Below are positions 17,576-25,786 of a DNA stretch of 64,000 nucleotides, piece by piece. Source of the DNA: Paenibacillus sp. CAA11. GTDB taxonomy: Bacteria > Bacillota > Bacilli > Paenibacillales > Paenibacillaceae. The stretch lies in contig NZ_CP028922.1 of the NCBI RefSeq assembly GCF_003060825.1, forward strand, positions 263,001 through 327,000. Direction: 5' to 3'. A program made the translations under genes and the position numbers. How positions within the stretch are numbered: the first letter of the stretch is position 1; each line of letters starts with the position of its first letter. The notes beneath the pieces were generated by a model that was given only the letters and a program-made list of their open reading frames with translations, searched no databases and was not told the origin of the DNA.

Positions 17576-18880
17576 ATGGGTGAACAGCATGTAGAGCAGC
17601 ATTCAAGCCGTCCATCTGGACGGACAATTGTAGCCATCGGGTCCATTCCCCTGATCATGACACTGGGAAATTCCATGCTTATTCCGATTCTGCCAACGAT
17701 GAAATCCGAGCTTCACTTGTCATCCTTCCAGGTGAGCTTGACTATTACAGCATTCTCTTTGGTGGCAGCCATCTTTATTCCGATTCTGGGCTATTTATCC
17801 GATCGTTTCTCCCGTAAGGCCGTTATTATTCCTGCTTTGATTCTATATGGGGTAGGCGGAATATTGGCGGGGCTGGCCGCCGCTCTGATCCCGCACCCCT
17901 ACGCCTGGATTATGGTTGGTCGAACGCTTCAGGGGATGGGGGCTGCAGGGACGGCACCCATTGCGATGGCGCTTACCGGGGATTTGTTCAAAGGCAGCGA
18001 TGAGAGCCGGGTTCTCGGACTGGTAGAAGCCTCTAACGGCTTCGGCAAGGTACTATCCCCAATTCTGGGTTCACTTGTCGCTTTGCTGATTTGGTACGGA
18101 GTGTTTTTTGCTTTTCCCATCGTGGTGCTGGTGTCCATTATTCTGACCTGGCTCTTCATTAAGGAGAAGGAGAAGAAGAAGGAGCCGCCCAAGCTTAAGA
18201 AATACGTGAGCGGTCTGTTCAGTGTGTTCAAGCATGAGGGCAGATGGCTGTTTACCGCTTATCTGGCCGGAGCTACCTGCCTGTTTACACTGTTCGGGAT
18301 TTTGTTCTTCCTGTCGGACGTGCTGGAGAAGATCCACCATATTGATGGCGTAGTCAAAGGATTGGTGCTGGCGATTCCTCTGCTGATCATGTGTACAACA
18401 TCCTACATTACCGGCAGTAAAATAGGGCAGAACCAGCGTTTGATGAAGAAGCTTATAGTGCTTGGCTTCGCTATGCTTACCGTTTCTTATGCGCTTCTGT
18501 CTTTTATAAATAACCTGACGCTGTTTATTTCCGTGCTGGCGATCAGCAGCTTGGGAACAGGCCTGACACTCCCTTGTATTAACAGCTTTATTACGGGGGC
18601 CGTAGGCAAGGAGCGAAGGGGCTTTGTCACCTCATTGTATGGTTCTGTTCGGTTCTTCGGGGTGGCCATAGGCCCTCCGCTATTCGGATGGTTGATGGAA
18701 TGGTCCAGAGTAGGCATGTTCCTGTCCATCGCCGGGCTTACTTTTTTGGTGGGGCTGCTGGCTCTGTTCTTGATCCATGGCGGAGAAGCGAAGAGTGGGG
18801 AGGCCCAAGGTAAGGGGAAGGGCGAGAAGAAGAAGCGCCGCAGGGTGATTCGCAATTTGAACCCGATGGGCGGCAGTTAA
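17576..18880 (+). CDS. MFS transporter, DHA1-type exporter
   Basis: This 434-residue major facilitator protein has twelve predicted helices. The loop 2-3 motif reads [10 protein letters not shown] (about 83-92), the standard MFS signature, and helix 5 carries a [12 protein letters not shown] stretch resembling the drug/H+ antiporter motif C. The overall look is close to the YmfD-like branch that includes siderophore and multidrug exporters, but the substrate cannot be deduced. The C-terminal tail is very basic ([15 protein letters not shown]). The ATG follows AGAGG at 8 bases. The gene ends in a bidirectional terminator shared with the convergent YitT-like gene. Confidence 0.88.
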   Translation: MGEQHVEQHSSRPSGRTIVAIGSIPLIMTLGNSMLIPILPTMKSELHLSSFQVSLTITAFSLVAAIFIPILGYLSDRFSRKAVIIPALILYGVGGILAGLAAALIPHPYAWIMVGRTLQGMGAAGTAPIAMALTGDLFKGSDESRVLGLVEASNGFGKVLSPILGSLVALLIWYGVFFAFPIVVLVSIILTWLFIKEKEKKKEPPKLKKYVSGLFSVFKHEGRWLFTAYLAGATCLFTLFGILFFLSDVLEKIHHIDGVVKGLVLAIPLLIMCTTSYITGSKIGQNQRLMKKLIVLGFAMLTVSYALLSFINNLTLFISVLAISSLGTGLTLPCINSFITGAVGKERRGFVTSLYGSVRFFGVAIGPPLFGWLMEWSRVGMFLSIAGLTFLVGLLALFLIHGGEAKSGEAQGKGKGEKKKRRRVIRNLNPMGGS

Positions 18881-18891
18881 GCAGTAAAGGC

Positions 18892-18923
18892 AAGAGGCTG
18901 TCCGCTAAACAGGACAGCCTCTT
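18892..18923. terminator. Bidirectional terminator
   Basis: A perfect 12-bp stem AAGAGGCTGTCC/GGACAGCCTCTT lies between convergent genes. Confidence 0.8.
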
Positions 18924-19590
18924 ATTTCTTGCGCCAGCCCTGGGCGGGCAGAAAGCTTGGGTACAATCGGCGCAGGGGAAATTCGTGCAGCCAGCTTACA
19001 ATCCGGGTGGATAGCCACTGGCAAATCAGTGCCTGAATGATGATGGCCCAGTCGATGACATAGGCGGTGATGAGGAAGATCAGACCGTTCATCCAGAACA
19101 GGGATTTACCGGGGTTTGTGCCCCTGTACTTGGCGATGGCCAGAGAGACAAATCCGATCCCCCCGTTAGATACACCTTGTCCGTACAGAACGGAAATCCC
19201 TGTTCCGAGCAGCACGGAGCCGACCAGCAGATCGATCCATACATTGTGGAAGGGTGAATGGAAGAGAACTTCAAAGACCTTCACGGACATGGAAGTGACA
19301 GTGATGACGCCAAGGGTGCCAAAGGCGCTGATGCCCCCGAGATATTTAATCGCCAGCAGCAGGAACGAAAAGTTCGTGATCCATAGGCCAATGCTCAAAG
19401 GAATTTGAAACCCGTAATTAAGCAGCACCGCTAGCCCTGCTCCTCCCCCTGAAGGAATGGCATGAGGGAAGAGGAAGACCGCCATCGCATAGCCCTGGAG
19501 CATGGATCCGGCGAGAATCAGAAGGCTTTTGGTGCACAGGCGGCGAAATCGTATCGCTGTGAATCTCATTCGGCGGGGATTATTGTTCAA
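18922..19590 (-). CDS. YitT/DUF161-family membrane protein
   Basis: The 222-residue protein has five or six hydrophobic helices. It shows the YitT-family features AIPSGGGAGLAVLLNYGFQIPLS (about 46-68, quoted here in part as the PSGGGAG motif), YLGGISAFGTLG and GQGVSNGGIGFVSLAIAKY (about 136-155). Many YitT proteins carry a C-terminal DUF2179 domain; this one lacks it and ends after the membrane part. The function of the family is unknown. The start is TTG at 19590, with AAGGATG about 7 bases upstream; an internal ATG at 19566-19569 lacks a ribosome site. Confidence 0.8.
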   Translation of the reverse strand: MNNNPRRMRFTAIRFRRLCTKSLLILAGSMLQGYAMAVFLFPHAIPSGGGAGLAVLLNYGFQIPLSIGLWITNFSFLLLAIKYLGGISAFGTLGVITVTSMSVKVFEVLFHSPFHNVWIDLLVGSVLLGTGISVLYGQGVSNGGIGFVSLAIAKYRGTNPGKSLFWMNGLIFLITAYVIDWAIIIQALICQWLSTRIVSWLHEFPLRRLYPSFLPAQGWRKK

Positions 19591-19678
19591 GGGGGATCAT
19601 CCTTCATCCTAGGCTAGTCCTGCTTGAAACTAATGTATGCGTCCCCGAAGATATAGATGCCACAAATATGAAAATATG

Positions 19679-19740
19679 AGAACGGCCATCTGGCCGGAAG
19701 CGGCCTCTAAAAGAAGCACTTCCGGCCGAATGGCCGTTCT
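19679..19740 (-). terminator. Large hairpin after the ssu operon
   Basis: AGAACGGCCAT..TGGCCGGAAG pairs with CTTCCGGCC..ATGGCCGTTCT: 19 to 20 pairs with one internal mismatch region. It lies 40 bases past ssuB on the reverse strand, with a weakly U-rich tail. Confidence 0.6.
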
Positions 19741-19779
19741 AACAATGGATACCTATTCGAAATAGGGATTCCCAGAAGA

Positions 19780-20586
19780 TCAGTTCGCTTCAGGAACCGC
19801 CGCATTGAAGGCGAACTCCCGCTCTTCACTTCGCGGCTTGGACCGTGGGGTAGGCTCAGGCTGCCCGATAATTCTCCGCAGGATCTGGTTGACGACCGAG
19901 GTGAAGGCGGCATGATCCCGCTGTCTGGGGCGCGGCAGCAGAATCGGAACGTCGGCTTCAATGCTGCCCTCTTGAAGCAGAATGACCCGGTCTGCGAGAG
20001 CCACCGCCTCCTCCACATCATGGGTGACAAGGAGCGCCGTAAAGCGGCTTCCTTGCCATAGCTCCTCTACCAGGCTCTGCATTTCGAGCCGGGTAAGCGC
20101 ATCGAGCGCGCCCAGCGGCTCATCGAGCAGCAGCAGGATGGGCTTATGAATCAGAGCGCGGGCCAAGGCGACGCGCTGCTTCTGGCCGCCTGACAGCTTG
20201 GCAGGCCATTCCTCCTGTTTGTCTTCGAGTCCTACACTGCGCAGCACTTCCTGGGCCTCCTTCCGCCGGTCGCCCTTCAGGCCTAGCATTACGTTGTCCA
20301 GCACCTTTTTCCACGGAAGGAGACGGCCGTCCTGAAACATCATGCAGGCCTCGGTATTGAGGCCGCTGAGCGGCCTATCCTGGATCAGGATCTGGCCGCT
20401 GCTGGGCTTCTCAAGCCCGGACAGCAGGCGCAGCAGCGTGCTTTTCCCGCAGCCGCTCTTGCCGACGATGGCGATGAATTCCCCCTGCCGCACGGTCATG
20501 TCCAGCTGCTTCAGAACCTCAACCTGATGATAGCTTTTGTGCAGATTGTCCAGCATCAGATGGACCTGGTTGTTCACGGTCATCAT
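19780..20586 (-). CDS. ssuB: Aliphatic sulfonate/nitrate-type ABC transporter, ATP-binding subunit
   Basis: This 268-residue ATPase energises the importer. Walker [10 protein letters not shown] is at about 38-46, the signature [15 protein letters not shown] at about 131-145, Walker [14 protein letters not shown] at about 151-163, and the switch histidine in [16 protein letters not shown]. The sequence matches the SsuB/TauB/NrtD branch. Its ATG overlaps the end of the permease gene by 4 bases and is preceded by GAGGAGG, so translation is coupled. The C-terminal 40 residues (rich in Arg, Pro, Ser) extend past the usual domain. Substrate choice between sulfonates, taurine and similar compounds rests on the binding protein. 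Confidence 0.88.
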   Translation of the reverse strand: MMTVNNQVHLMLDNLHKSYHQVEVLKQLDMTVRQGEFIAIVGKSGCGKSTLLRLLSGLEKPSSGQILIQDRPLSGLNTEACMMFQDGRLLPWKKVLDNVMLGLKGDRRKEAQEVLRSVGLEDKQEEWPAKLSGGQKQRVALARALIHKPILLLLDEPLGALDALTRLEMQSLVEELWQGSRFTALLVTHDVEEAVALADRVILLQEGSIEADVPILLPRPRQRDHAAFTSVVNQILRRIIGQPEPTPRSKPRSEEREFAFNAAVPEAN

Positions 20587-21392
20587 GCACTCCTCCTCAA
20601 TGTCTCTCTACCCGCTTTTTTCTGGTAGCCGGGATGCCACTTCAGCCATCTCTTCTCAAAGTAACGAGCGATGACATCTGACAGCTTGCCTAGCAGGGCG
20701 TATATTAAGATGCTTAGGACAATGACATCCATCTGCATAAATTCCCTGGCGTTCATAGCCATATACCCAATGCCGGAGGTAGAGGAGATCGTCTCTGCCA
20801 CAATGAGGGTAATCCACATAATGCCTAGCGAGAATCGGATTCCGACCAGAATGGAGGAGAGTGCGCCGGGGAAAATGATATGAAGGAACAAAGGGAAGCC
20901 TTTGAGTCCATACATGCGCCCCATCTCAATCAAGCCTTGATCCACGGACTTAATCCCGTGATAGGTGTTTAAGTACACTGGAAAAAGCACGCCCAGGGCC
21001 ACAAGGAATATCTTGGCCTCCTCGCCGATCCCGAACCAAAGGATCACCAGGGGGATCAGGGCGAGGTGGGGGATATTGCGCAGCATCTGGATGGAAGTAT
21101 CGAGCAGAACCTCAGAGCTGCGGAACAGTCCATTGAGGAGGCCCAGCACGAAGCCGATGGAGCCTCCGATCAGAAAGCCGATGGAGGCTCTCCAGAGGCT
21201 GATCCACACGTGATGAAAAAGCTCACCGTTCTGAATCAGCTGAACGGCTGCCAGATATACATCCGAAGGAGCGGGGAGAATTCGTGTGGGCACAATCCCC
21301 ATCTTCGTGGATAACTGCCACACGATCAGCAGCAGGAGCGGAATAGCCCAAGGAAGCAGCTTATATAGAATTTGGGAATAGGATGGCTTCAA
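20583..21392 (-). CDS. ssuC: Sulfonate-type ABC transporter permease
   Basis: The 269-residue membrane subunit has six hydrophobic helices. The cytoplasmic EAA-type loop is near residues 165-185 (LKGFPLFLHIIFPGALSSILVGIR, given here as the GALSS..G motif region). It belongs to the SsuC/TauC family of BPD permeases. The start overlaps the stop of the binding-protein gene by 4 bases and its own stop overlaps ssuB by 4 bases, so the operon order is ssuA-ssuC-ssuB. No monooxygenase (ssuD) is in this window. Confidence 0.88.
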   Translation of the reverse strand: MKPSYSQILYKLLPWAIPLLLLIVWQLSTKMGIVPTRILPAPSDVYLAAVQLIQNGELFHHVWISLWRASIGFLIGGSIGFVLGLLNGLFRSSEVLLDTSIQMLRNIPHLALIPLVILWFGIGEEAKIFLVALGVLFPVYLNTYHGIKSVDQGLIEMGRMYGLKGFPLFLHIIFPGALSSILVGIRFSLGIMWITLIVAETISSTSGIGYMAMNAREFMQMDVIVLSILIYALLGKLSDVIARYFEKRWLKWHPGYQKKAGRETLRRSA

Positions 21393-22393
21393 CGGGACTC
21401 ATCCTTTTCTTTAAATTTGTAGACCCGCTCCGCGATGTTCACCTTTTTCGGAATGATCTTGAGCTCATAGAAGACGTCTGCAATTTGCTGCTGCTCGGCA
21501 ATAATCTCCTCATTTAGAGCATCAAGGCCGTACTCCCGGCGTTCAACCGCTAACTGCATAGAGGCTTCATCAATGCCGAGGATGGAGGATAGCAGCTTGG
21601 TCAGCTCGGCAGGATGTGCATTGGCCCAGTCCGAGGCCTTTTGAATTTCCTCAACAACGATCTTAACGAGATCCTCATGCTGCTCCGCGAATTTCTCGGA
21701 AGCCAGGAAGAAGTCACGATCTGTCGTCAAGCCTTCCCCGCTCACCAGCATGCGTGCTCCCGCAGCCTTTTCTGCATCTGCTGTGAAGGGGTCCCACACG
21801 ATCCAGGCATCAATCTTGCCTTGCTCGAAGGCGATTCTGGCATCCCCTGGTGACAGGTAGGCTGGCTTGATGTCGCTTGGAGTCAGACCTGCCTCAGCCA
21901 AGGCCTCCACGAGGAAATAGTGGGAGCTGGAGCCCTTGGCAAAACCGATCGTTTTGCCCTTTAGGTCCCCGATCGTCTTGATAGCAGAGCCCTGCTTAAC
22001 GAGGATGCCGGAGCCGCTGGACTTAGGCTTGCCTACAGCTACGTATACCAACGATGAGCCTGACGCCTGAGCAAAAATGGGCGGAGAGTCGCCGGTTCTT
22101 CCCAGGTCCAGACTGCCCGCATTGAGGGATTCCAGCAGCGGCGGGCCTGAAGCGAATTCATACCACTCCACGGTGACGCCAAGCGGCTTCAATCTCTCTT
22201 CAAGCGTCCCTCGGGTCTTTAAAATAATCAGCGGCCCATTTTTCTGATAGCCAATGCGAACGGTCTTCTTGGCATCTGCTTTGGCCTGCTTGGAAGCTTC
22301 CCCGATAGAGCAGGAAGACAGCACGGCAGTCATTAGGAGCAGCAGGCTGAGCCAAACGGCCAAATACCTTTTTGTCGGCATGAAAGTAACCAC
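21389..22393 (-). CDS. ssuA: Sulfonate-type ABC transporter substrate-binding lipoprotein
   Basis: This 334-residue lipoprotein captures the substrate outside the membrane. A lipobox LLLMTAVLSSC places the lipidated Cys at about residue 28. The mature part fits the SsuA/NMT1-like periplasmic-binding fold, with VRIGYQKNGPLIILKTRGTLE and DLGRTGDSPPIFAQASG near the ligand cleft. The start is ambiguous: GTG at 22393 has AGAGGGG only 2 to 4 bases away, while the in-frame ATG at 22381 is 14 bases from it; both keep the signal peptide. The upstream leader (22394-22626) has possible alternative hairpins and a short overlapping ORF. I infer sulfonates from similarity; a related sulfur compound is possible. 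Confidence 0.85.
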   Translation of the reverse strand: MVTFMPTKRYLAVWLSLLLLMTAVLSSCSIGEASKQAKADAKKTVRIGYQKNGPLIILKTRGTLEERLKPLGVTVEWYEFASGPPLLESLNAGSLDLGRTGDSPPIFAQASGSSLVYVAVGKPKSSGSGILVKQGSAIKTIGDLKGKTIGFAKGSSSHYFLVEALAEAGLTPSDIKPAYLSPGDARIAFEQGKIDAWIVWDPFTADAEKAAGARMLVSGEGLTTDRDFFLASEKFAEQHEDLVKIVVEEIQKASDWANAHPAELTKLLSSILGIDEASMQLAVERREYGLDALNEEIIAEQQQIADVFYELKIIPKKVNIAERVYKFKEKDESR

Positions 22394-22530
22394 ATCCCCT
22401 CTTTGTTTGTTCTTGCTAAGACCATGGCGGCGACTGCGCCATCAGTTACTTTATAGGGTATGCGCCCGCAGCGGATAGGTACCTGTCTAGGAGAAGAAGG
22501 AGGTTCTTCAGCTAAGCGAATGGCGTACAT
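22333..22530 (-). CDS. Possible 65-codon ORF overlapping the ssuA start
   Basis: An ATG at 22530 has AGAAGGA 7 bases upstream. The frame runs into ssuA in another frame, stopping about 60 bases inside it. The product would start MYAIRLAEEPPSSP and is not recognised. It may be a chance frame or a translational coupler for ssuA. Confidence 0.2.
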   Translation of the reverse strand: MYAIRLAEEPPSSPRQVPIRCGRIPYKVTDGAVAAMVLARTNKEGMWLLSCRQKGIWPFGSACCS

Positions 22531-22626
22531 GCTGTATTCCTTCTCGGTGACAGGCTTAAGCGGCCTGAGAAGGTTACTGCCTGGAAGGAGTTCTGTGAAT
22601 GCCAGGACCGAGAAACAAAATGACAA

Positions 22627-22667
22627 AAGCCCCGCACCCTATTTTAGGCAATAGGGAGGCGAGGCTT
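22627..22667 (-). terminator. tetR terminator
   Basis: AAGCCTCGC/GCGGGGCTT and inner CCCTATT/AATAGGG stems, followed on the reverse strand by TTTTGTCATTTTG. Confidence 0.75.
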
Positions 22668-22686
22668 CTCCAAACTCACATTCATG

Positions 22687-23262
22687 TCATGGCCGAAGTC
22701 CTTGGAATGCAAGGCGGACGAGACGCTCTACATATTCGTCATTCAATACTTCGCCGGTAATTAGTAATCTGTAGAAGATAGGGCCGTAGATAAGATCCGT
22801 GTATAATCCGGCATCCAGGTCCTTGTCCAGTTCTCCCCGCTGCGCGCCGCGTTCCAGCAGCTGCCTTGCCTCCAAGCGGCGAGGCTGAAAGTATCTGGTC
22901 CGGTAGACATCTGCCAATGCAGGATCGGACTGTCCTTCTCCAATGATCTGTGCAATGATCTTGCCCTCACGGCTTGTCATAAAACGGGTGACATTCGTGG
23001 CATGGATGAGAATATCATCGAAGATTGAGCCTGTATCGGGTATGGGCAGCCGCTCTGAAGCCGCTGAGAGGAATCCGTCCATCACAACGGCCGACTTATT
23101 GGGCCACCACTTATAGATCGTAGCCTTGCTAACACCGGCCCGCTCCGCAATTTTCTCTACAGTAATTGCTGCAAAACCCTTCTCTAGCAGCAGTTCGTAG
23201 GACGCGTTCAAGATGGACTTCTGAGTTTCCATATTGCGTGGACGCCCTCTTTTTGCAGTCAT
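22687..23262 (-). CDS. TetR/AcrR-family regulator
   Basis: The 191-residue repressor has an N-terminal helix-turn-helix at about 12-58 (ILNASYELLLEKGFAAITVEKIAERAGVSKATIYKWWPNK region). The C-terminal ligand domain resembles the TetR_C_16/AefR-like type. It is divergent from an MFS exporter gene across a 230-base region holding three copies of ACGTT(C/T)A(G/T)TAT, so it most likely represses both itself and the exporter until a compound binds. The ATG at 23262 has GGGAGTG upstream. Confidence 0.88.
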   Translation of the reverse strand: MTAKRGRPRNMETQKSILNASYELLLEKGFAAITVEKIAERAGVSKATIYKWWPNKSAVVMDGFLSAASERLPIPDTGSIFDDILIHATNVTRFMTSREGKIIAQIIGEGQSDPALADVYRTRYFQPRRLEARQLLERGAQRGELDKDLDAGLYTDLIYGPIFYRLLITGEVLNDEYVERLVRLAFQGLRP

Positions 23263-23317
23263 AAGCTACACTCCCTTGCAAGATGCCCTTGTAAAATACC
23301 GTACAAAAAGAAACCAT

Positions 23318-23425
23318 ACGTTCATTATACAAAATGTTTGTTAAAAAAACATCAGCGCGCCTATTTACAAAACGATACGTTCAGTATATTATTTAATCAT
23401 AATTAATAAACTAAACGTTTAGTAT
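23318..23425. promoter_or_regulatory. Three putative TetR operators
   Basis: ACGTTCATTAT (23318-23328), ACGTTCAGTAT (23377-23387) and ACGTTTAGTAT (23415-23425) share ACGTTYAKTAT. The last lies in a perfect palindrome ACTAAACGTTTAGT (23410-23423). They flank both divergent promoters. Confidence 0.6.
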
Positions 23426-23492
23426 TGAAAATCGAAATGGATGCTTCAAAGTGGGTTTAACCTTATCCTTAAAACGAAATGAGGGAGTTATT

Positions 23493-24704
23493 ATGCAAAA
23501 TCAACAAAGCGAAAATGTCCCGTCTATCTCCAGATGGATTACGTTCCTGTTAGCGGCAGGCTGCGGGATTATCGTCGCCAATCTCTATTATGCTCAAACC
23601 TTGATTGGGCCGATCAGTGCAGCTACCGGCCTGTCCTCGGCGGCTGCAGGTATTATTGTCACGATTACTCAAATTGGCTATGTGCTGGGGCTGCTGTTCA
23701 TCGTGCCGCTGAGCGACATTTTGGAGAATCGACGTCTTGCTGCAGTATCCTTGGTTGTTGTCGTTATTGCCCTGGCGGTTGCGGCTTTCTCCGGCCACGC
23801 CTCACTCTTCCTGACCGCCTCCTTCTTCATCGGACTGGGCTCGGTAGTCGCTCAGATTCTTGTGCCTTACGCCACATACCTGTCCTCGGAGGAACAGCGC
23901 GGCCGCGTGGTAGGGAACGTGATGAGCGGCCTTCTGCTCGGGATTATGCTATCCCGGCCGCTTGCCAGCTTTATCGCCAGCTTCTGGAGCTGGCAGGGTG
24001 TATTTATTCTGTCGGCCATTTTAGTTCTGCTGCTGATTGTCGTGCTCTTCAGAAAGCTTCCGGAGCGTGTGCCAGCCCGGACGATATCCTATGGCCAGCT
24101 CATTGCTTCACTTCCGGCGCTTCTCGGCCAAATGCCTGTACTTCGTCGCCGCGCTCTGTATCAAGCCTTCCTGTTCGGGTCCTTCAGTCTGTTCTGGACG
24201 GCGGTTCCCTTGCATTTAAGAGATGAGTTTGGGCTGTCCCAGCAAGGAATTGCTTGGTTTGCCTTAGCAGGAGTAGGGGGCGCTGCAGCGGCGCCGATCG
24301 CCGGAAGACTGGCTGATAAGGGATGGACCCACAGACTGACCGGTCTTGCCATCGTGATTGCTGTACTGTCCTTCTTGCTGGCCTTCGTTCTTCGGGGGCA
24401 TTCCACTTGGGTCCTTCTCCTGCTGGTTCTTGCAGCGATTACACTGGATATGGCGGTATCGGGAAATTTGGTTCTAGGGCAGCGGGCCATTTACTCCTTG
24501 GGAAATGAAGCAAGAGGCCGCCTGAACGGTCTGTTCATGGCCATTTTCTTCATGGGGGGAGCCGTCGGATCATTTGTGGGGGGCTGGTCGTATGCGCATG
24601 GCGGCTGGCATCTTACATCCTTAATCGGAATGATCCTGCCTCTGATCGCTTTGCTGTACTACTTTACAGACAAAAGAGCTGCCATTCAGCTGGCTGGCAA
24701 ATGA
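23493..24704 (+). CDS. MFS efflux transporter under TetR control
   Basis: This 403-residue DHA1-type exporter has twelve helices. The MFS loop motif appears as PLSDILENRR (about 78-87). The ATG at 23493 has GAGGGAG 5 bases upstream; a longer frame from 23451 lacks a ribosome site. The first helix starts ISRWITFLLAAGCGIIVANLYYAQ, typical of the YgaY-like group of Bcr/AraJ-related transporters. The divergent TetR gene and shared operators suggest drug- or metabolite-inducible efflux; the substrate is unknown. Confidence 0.88.
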   Translation: MQNQQSENVPSISRWITFLLAAGCGIIVANLYYAQTLIGPISAATGLSSAAAGIIVTITQIGYVLGLLFIVPLSDILENRRLAAVSLVVVVIALAVAAFSGHASLFLTASFFIGLGSVVAQILVPYATYLSSEEQRGRVVGNVMSGLLLGIMLSRPLASFIASFWSWQGVFILSAILVLLLIVVLFRKLPERVPARTISYGQLIASLPALLGQMPVLRRRALYQAFLFGSFSLFWTAVPLHLRDEFGLSQQGIAWFALAGVGGAAAAPIAGRLADKGWTHRLTGLAIVIAVLSFLLAFVLRGHSTWVLLLLVLAAITLDMAVSGNLVLGQRAIYSLGNEARGRLNGLFMAIFFMGGAVGSFVGGWSYAHGGWHLTSLIGMILPLIALLYYFTDKRAAIQLAGK

Positions 24705-24754
24705 CTCAATTGAACTCAGCCTGCTGCAGTTTTTGAACTAGGCAGTCTATAATG

Positions 24755-24786
24755 CAAACGGACTCCCATCTTTGGGAGTCCGTTTG
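24755..24786. terminator. Bidirectional terminator
   Basis: AAACGGACTCCCA/TGGGAGTCCGTTT, a 13-bp stem with a 4-base loop, between the MFS gene and convergent udk. Confidence 0.85.
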
Positions 24787-24817
24787 TTGTGAAGCTGTTG
24801 CTGTATAGATAGAGACT

Positions 24818-25462
24818 TTAATTCTCGCCCCAGTTACGGTCACCTGACAAATACTTCTCCGTCAAGATCGAGAGCAGCTGAATTCCGACCTCGTTCTCCC
24901 CGCCTTCTGGAATGATGAGATCGGCATATTTCTTGGAGGGTTCAATAAAGGCTTCATGCATCGGCTTCACCGTCGTCAAATACTGCTGGTGAATGGACTG
25001 GATGGTCCGTCCGCGCTCCTCGATATCCCGAAGCACCCGGCGCAGAATCCGTACATCGGGGTCCGTATCGACAAACACCTTAATGTCTAACAGGCTGCGC
25101 AAATTCTCGTCAGCCAGCACAAGCAGGCCTTCAAGAATGATGATATTATTCGGCTTCAGCTCCACGGTCTCGGTTGTCGAGCGAGCATGCTCTGAGAAGT
25201 TATAAACCGGTGCCATGGCAGCTTGTCCATTTCTTAAAATAGTGAGATGCTCAATCAGCAGCTCATTATCGAAAGCGAACGGGTGATCATAATTGATCAG
25301 ACTTCGTTCTTCGAGGCTTAGATGTGAATGATCCTTGTAGTAGTTATCCTGAGATATAAACGTCACTTTGCTTGAGCCAAGGCGCTCAATGACAGAACGG
25401 GCTACGGTCGTCTTGCCGGAGCCGGTGCCGCCGGCGATTCCAATAATAAGCATGTGTTTCAA
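24818..25462 (-). CDS. udk: Uridine kinase
   Basis: It phosphorylates uridine and cytidine to UMP and CMP in pyrimidine salvage. The P-loop GGTGSGKTT is near residue 11, followed by ISQDNYYKDHSHLSLEER and YDHPFAFD, the nucleoside-site signatures of uridine kinase. Total is 214 residues, as expected. AGGAGGG ends 3 to 5 bases before a TTG at 25462 and 12 bases before the ATG at 25453; I chose TTG (product MKHMLIIG), but the ATG is nearly as good. It is monocistronic and convergent with the MFS exporter. Confidence 0.92.
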   Translation of the reverse strand: MKHMLIIGIAGGTGSGKTTVARSVIERLGSSKVTFISQDNYYKDHSHLSLEERSLINYDHPFAFDNELLIEHLTILRNGQAAMAPVYNFSEHARSTTETVELKPNNIIILEGLLVLADENLRSLLDIKVFVDTDPDVRILRRVLRDIEERGRTIQSIHQQYLTTVKPMHEAFIEPSKKYADLIIPEGGENEVGIQLLSILTEKYLSGDRNWGEN

Positions 25463-25587
25463 TGACCCTCCTAAAGTATTCCCTTTGCAATTCCAGTATT
25501 GTAGCATAGTAGGCGCTTTTTTTCATCCTGACAAGGGGGAATCGGCCGCGGTATCTTTTATAAATTTCGACAATATTATGGAGGAAC

Positions 25588-25692
25588 ATGCAAATTCAAA
25601 AAAAGACGAGCCTCCCTATGAAGATCATACATAGGAGGGACTGGAAGCCGGACAGCCTAATTTCATTCGCTCTTTTGGCTGCGGCAGCTTGA
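25588..25692 (+). CDS. Possible 34-codon small ORF
   Basis: ATG at 25588 follows GGAGGA at 4 bases and the frame stops at TGA 25690. The product begins MQIQKKTSLPMKIIHRRDW and ends in an Ala-rich hydrophobic stretch. No family is recognised and no promoter is clear. It lies alone between udk and the ywq operon terminator. Confidence 0.2.
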   Translation: MQIQKKTSLPMKIIHRRDWKPDSLISFALLAAAA

Positions 25693-25702
25693 CCGAATAA
25701 TA

Positions 25703-25748
25703 AACAAGAGAAACTCTTTCTTTCTCGTGACGAAGAGCTTCTCTTGTT
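25703..25748 (-). terminator. Terminator of the ywqB-ywqA operon
   Basis: AACAAGAGAA/TTCTCTTGTT with an inner CTCTT/AAGAG pairing, followed on the reverse strand by TTTATTATT. Confidence 0.7.
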
Positions 25749-25786
25749 ATGCATAGCTTCATTTGGATAATGTTCCTGAACAGGAG

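Noticed and set aside
22394..22626. SAM (S-box) riboswitch before ssuA
   Set aside because: Expected in sulfur operons, but the GAGGGA and other conserved cores are absent.
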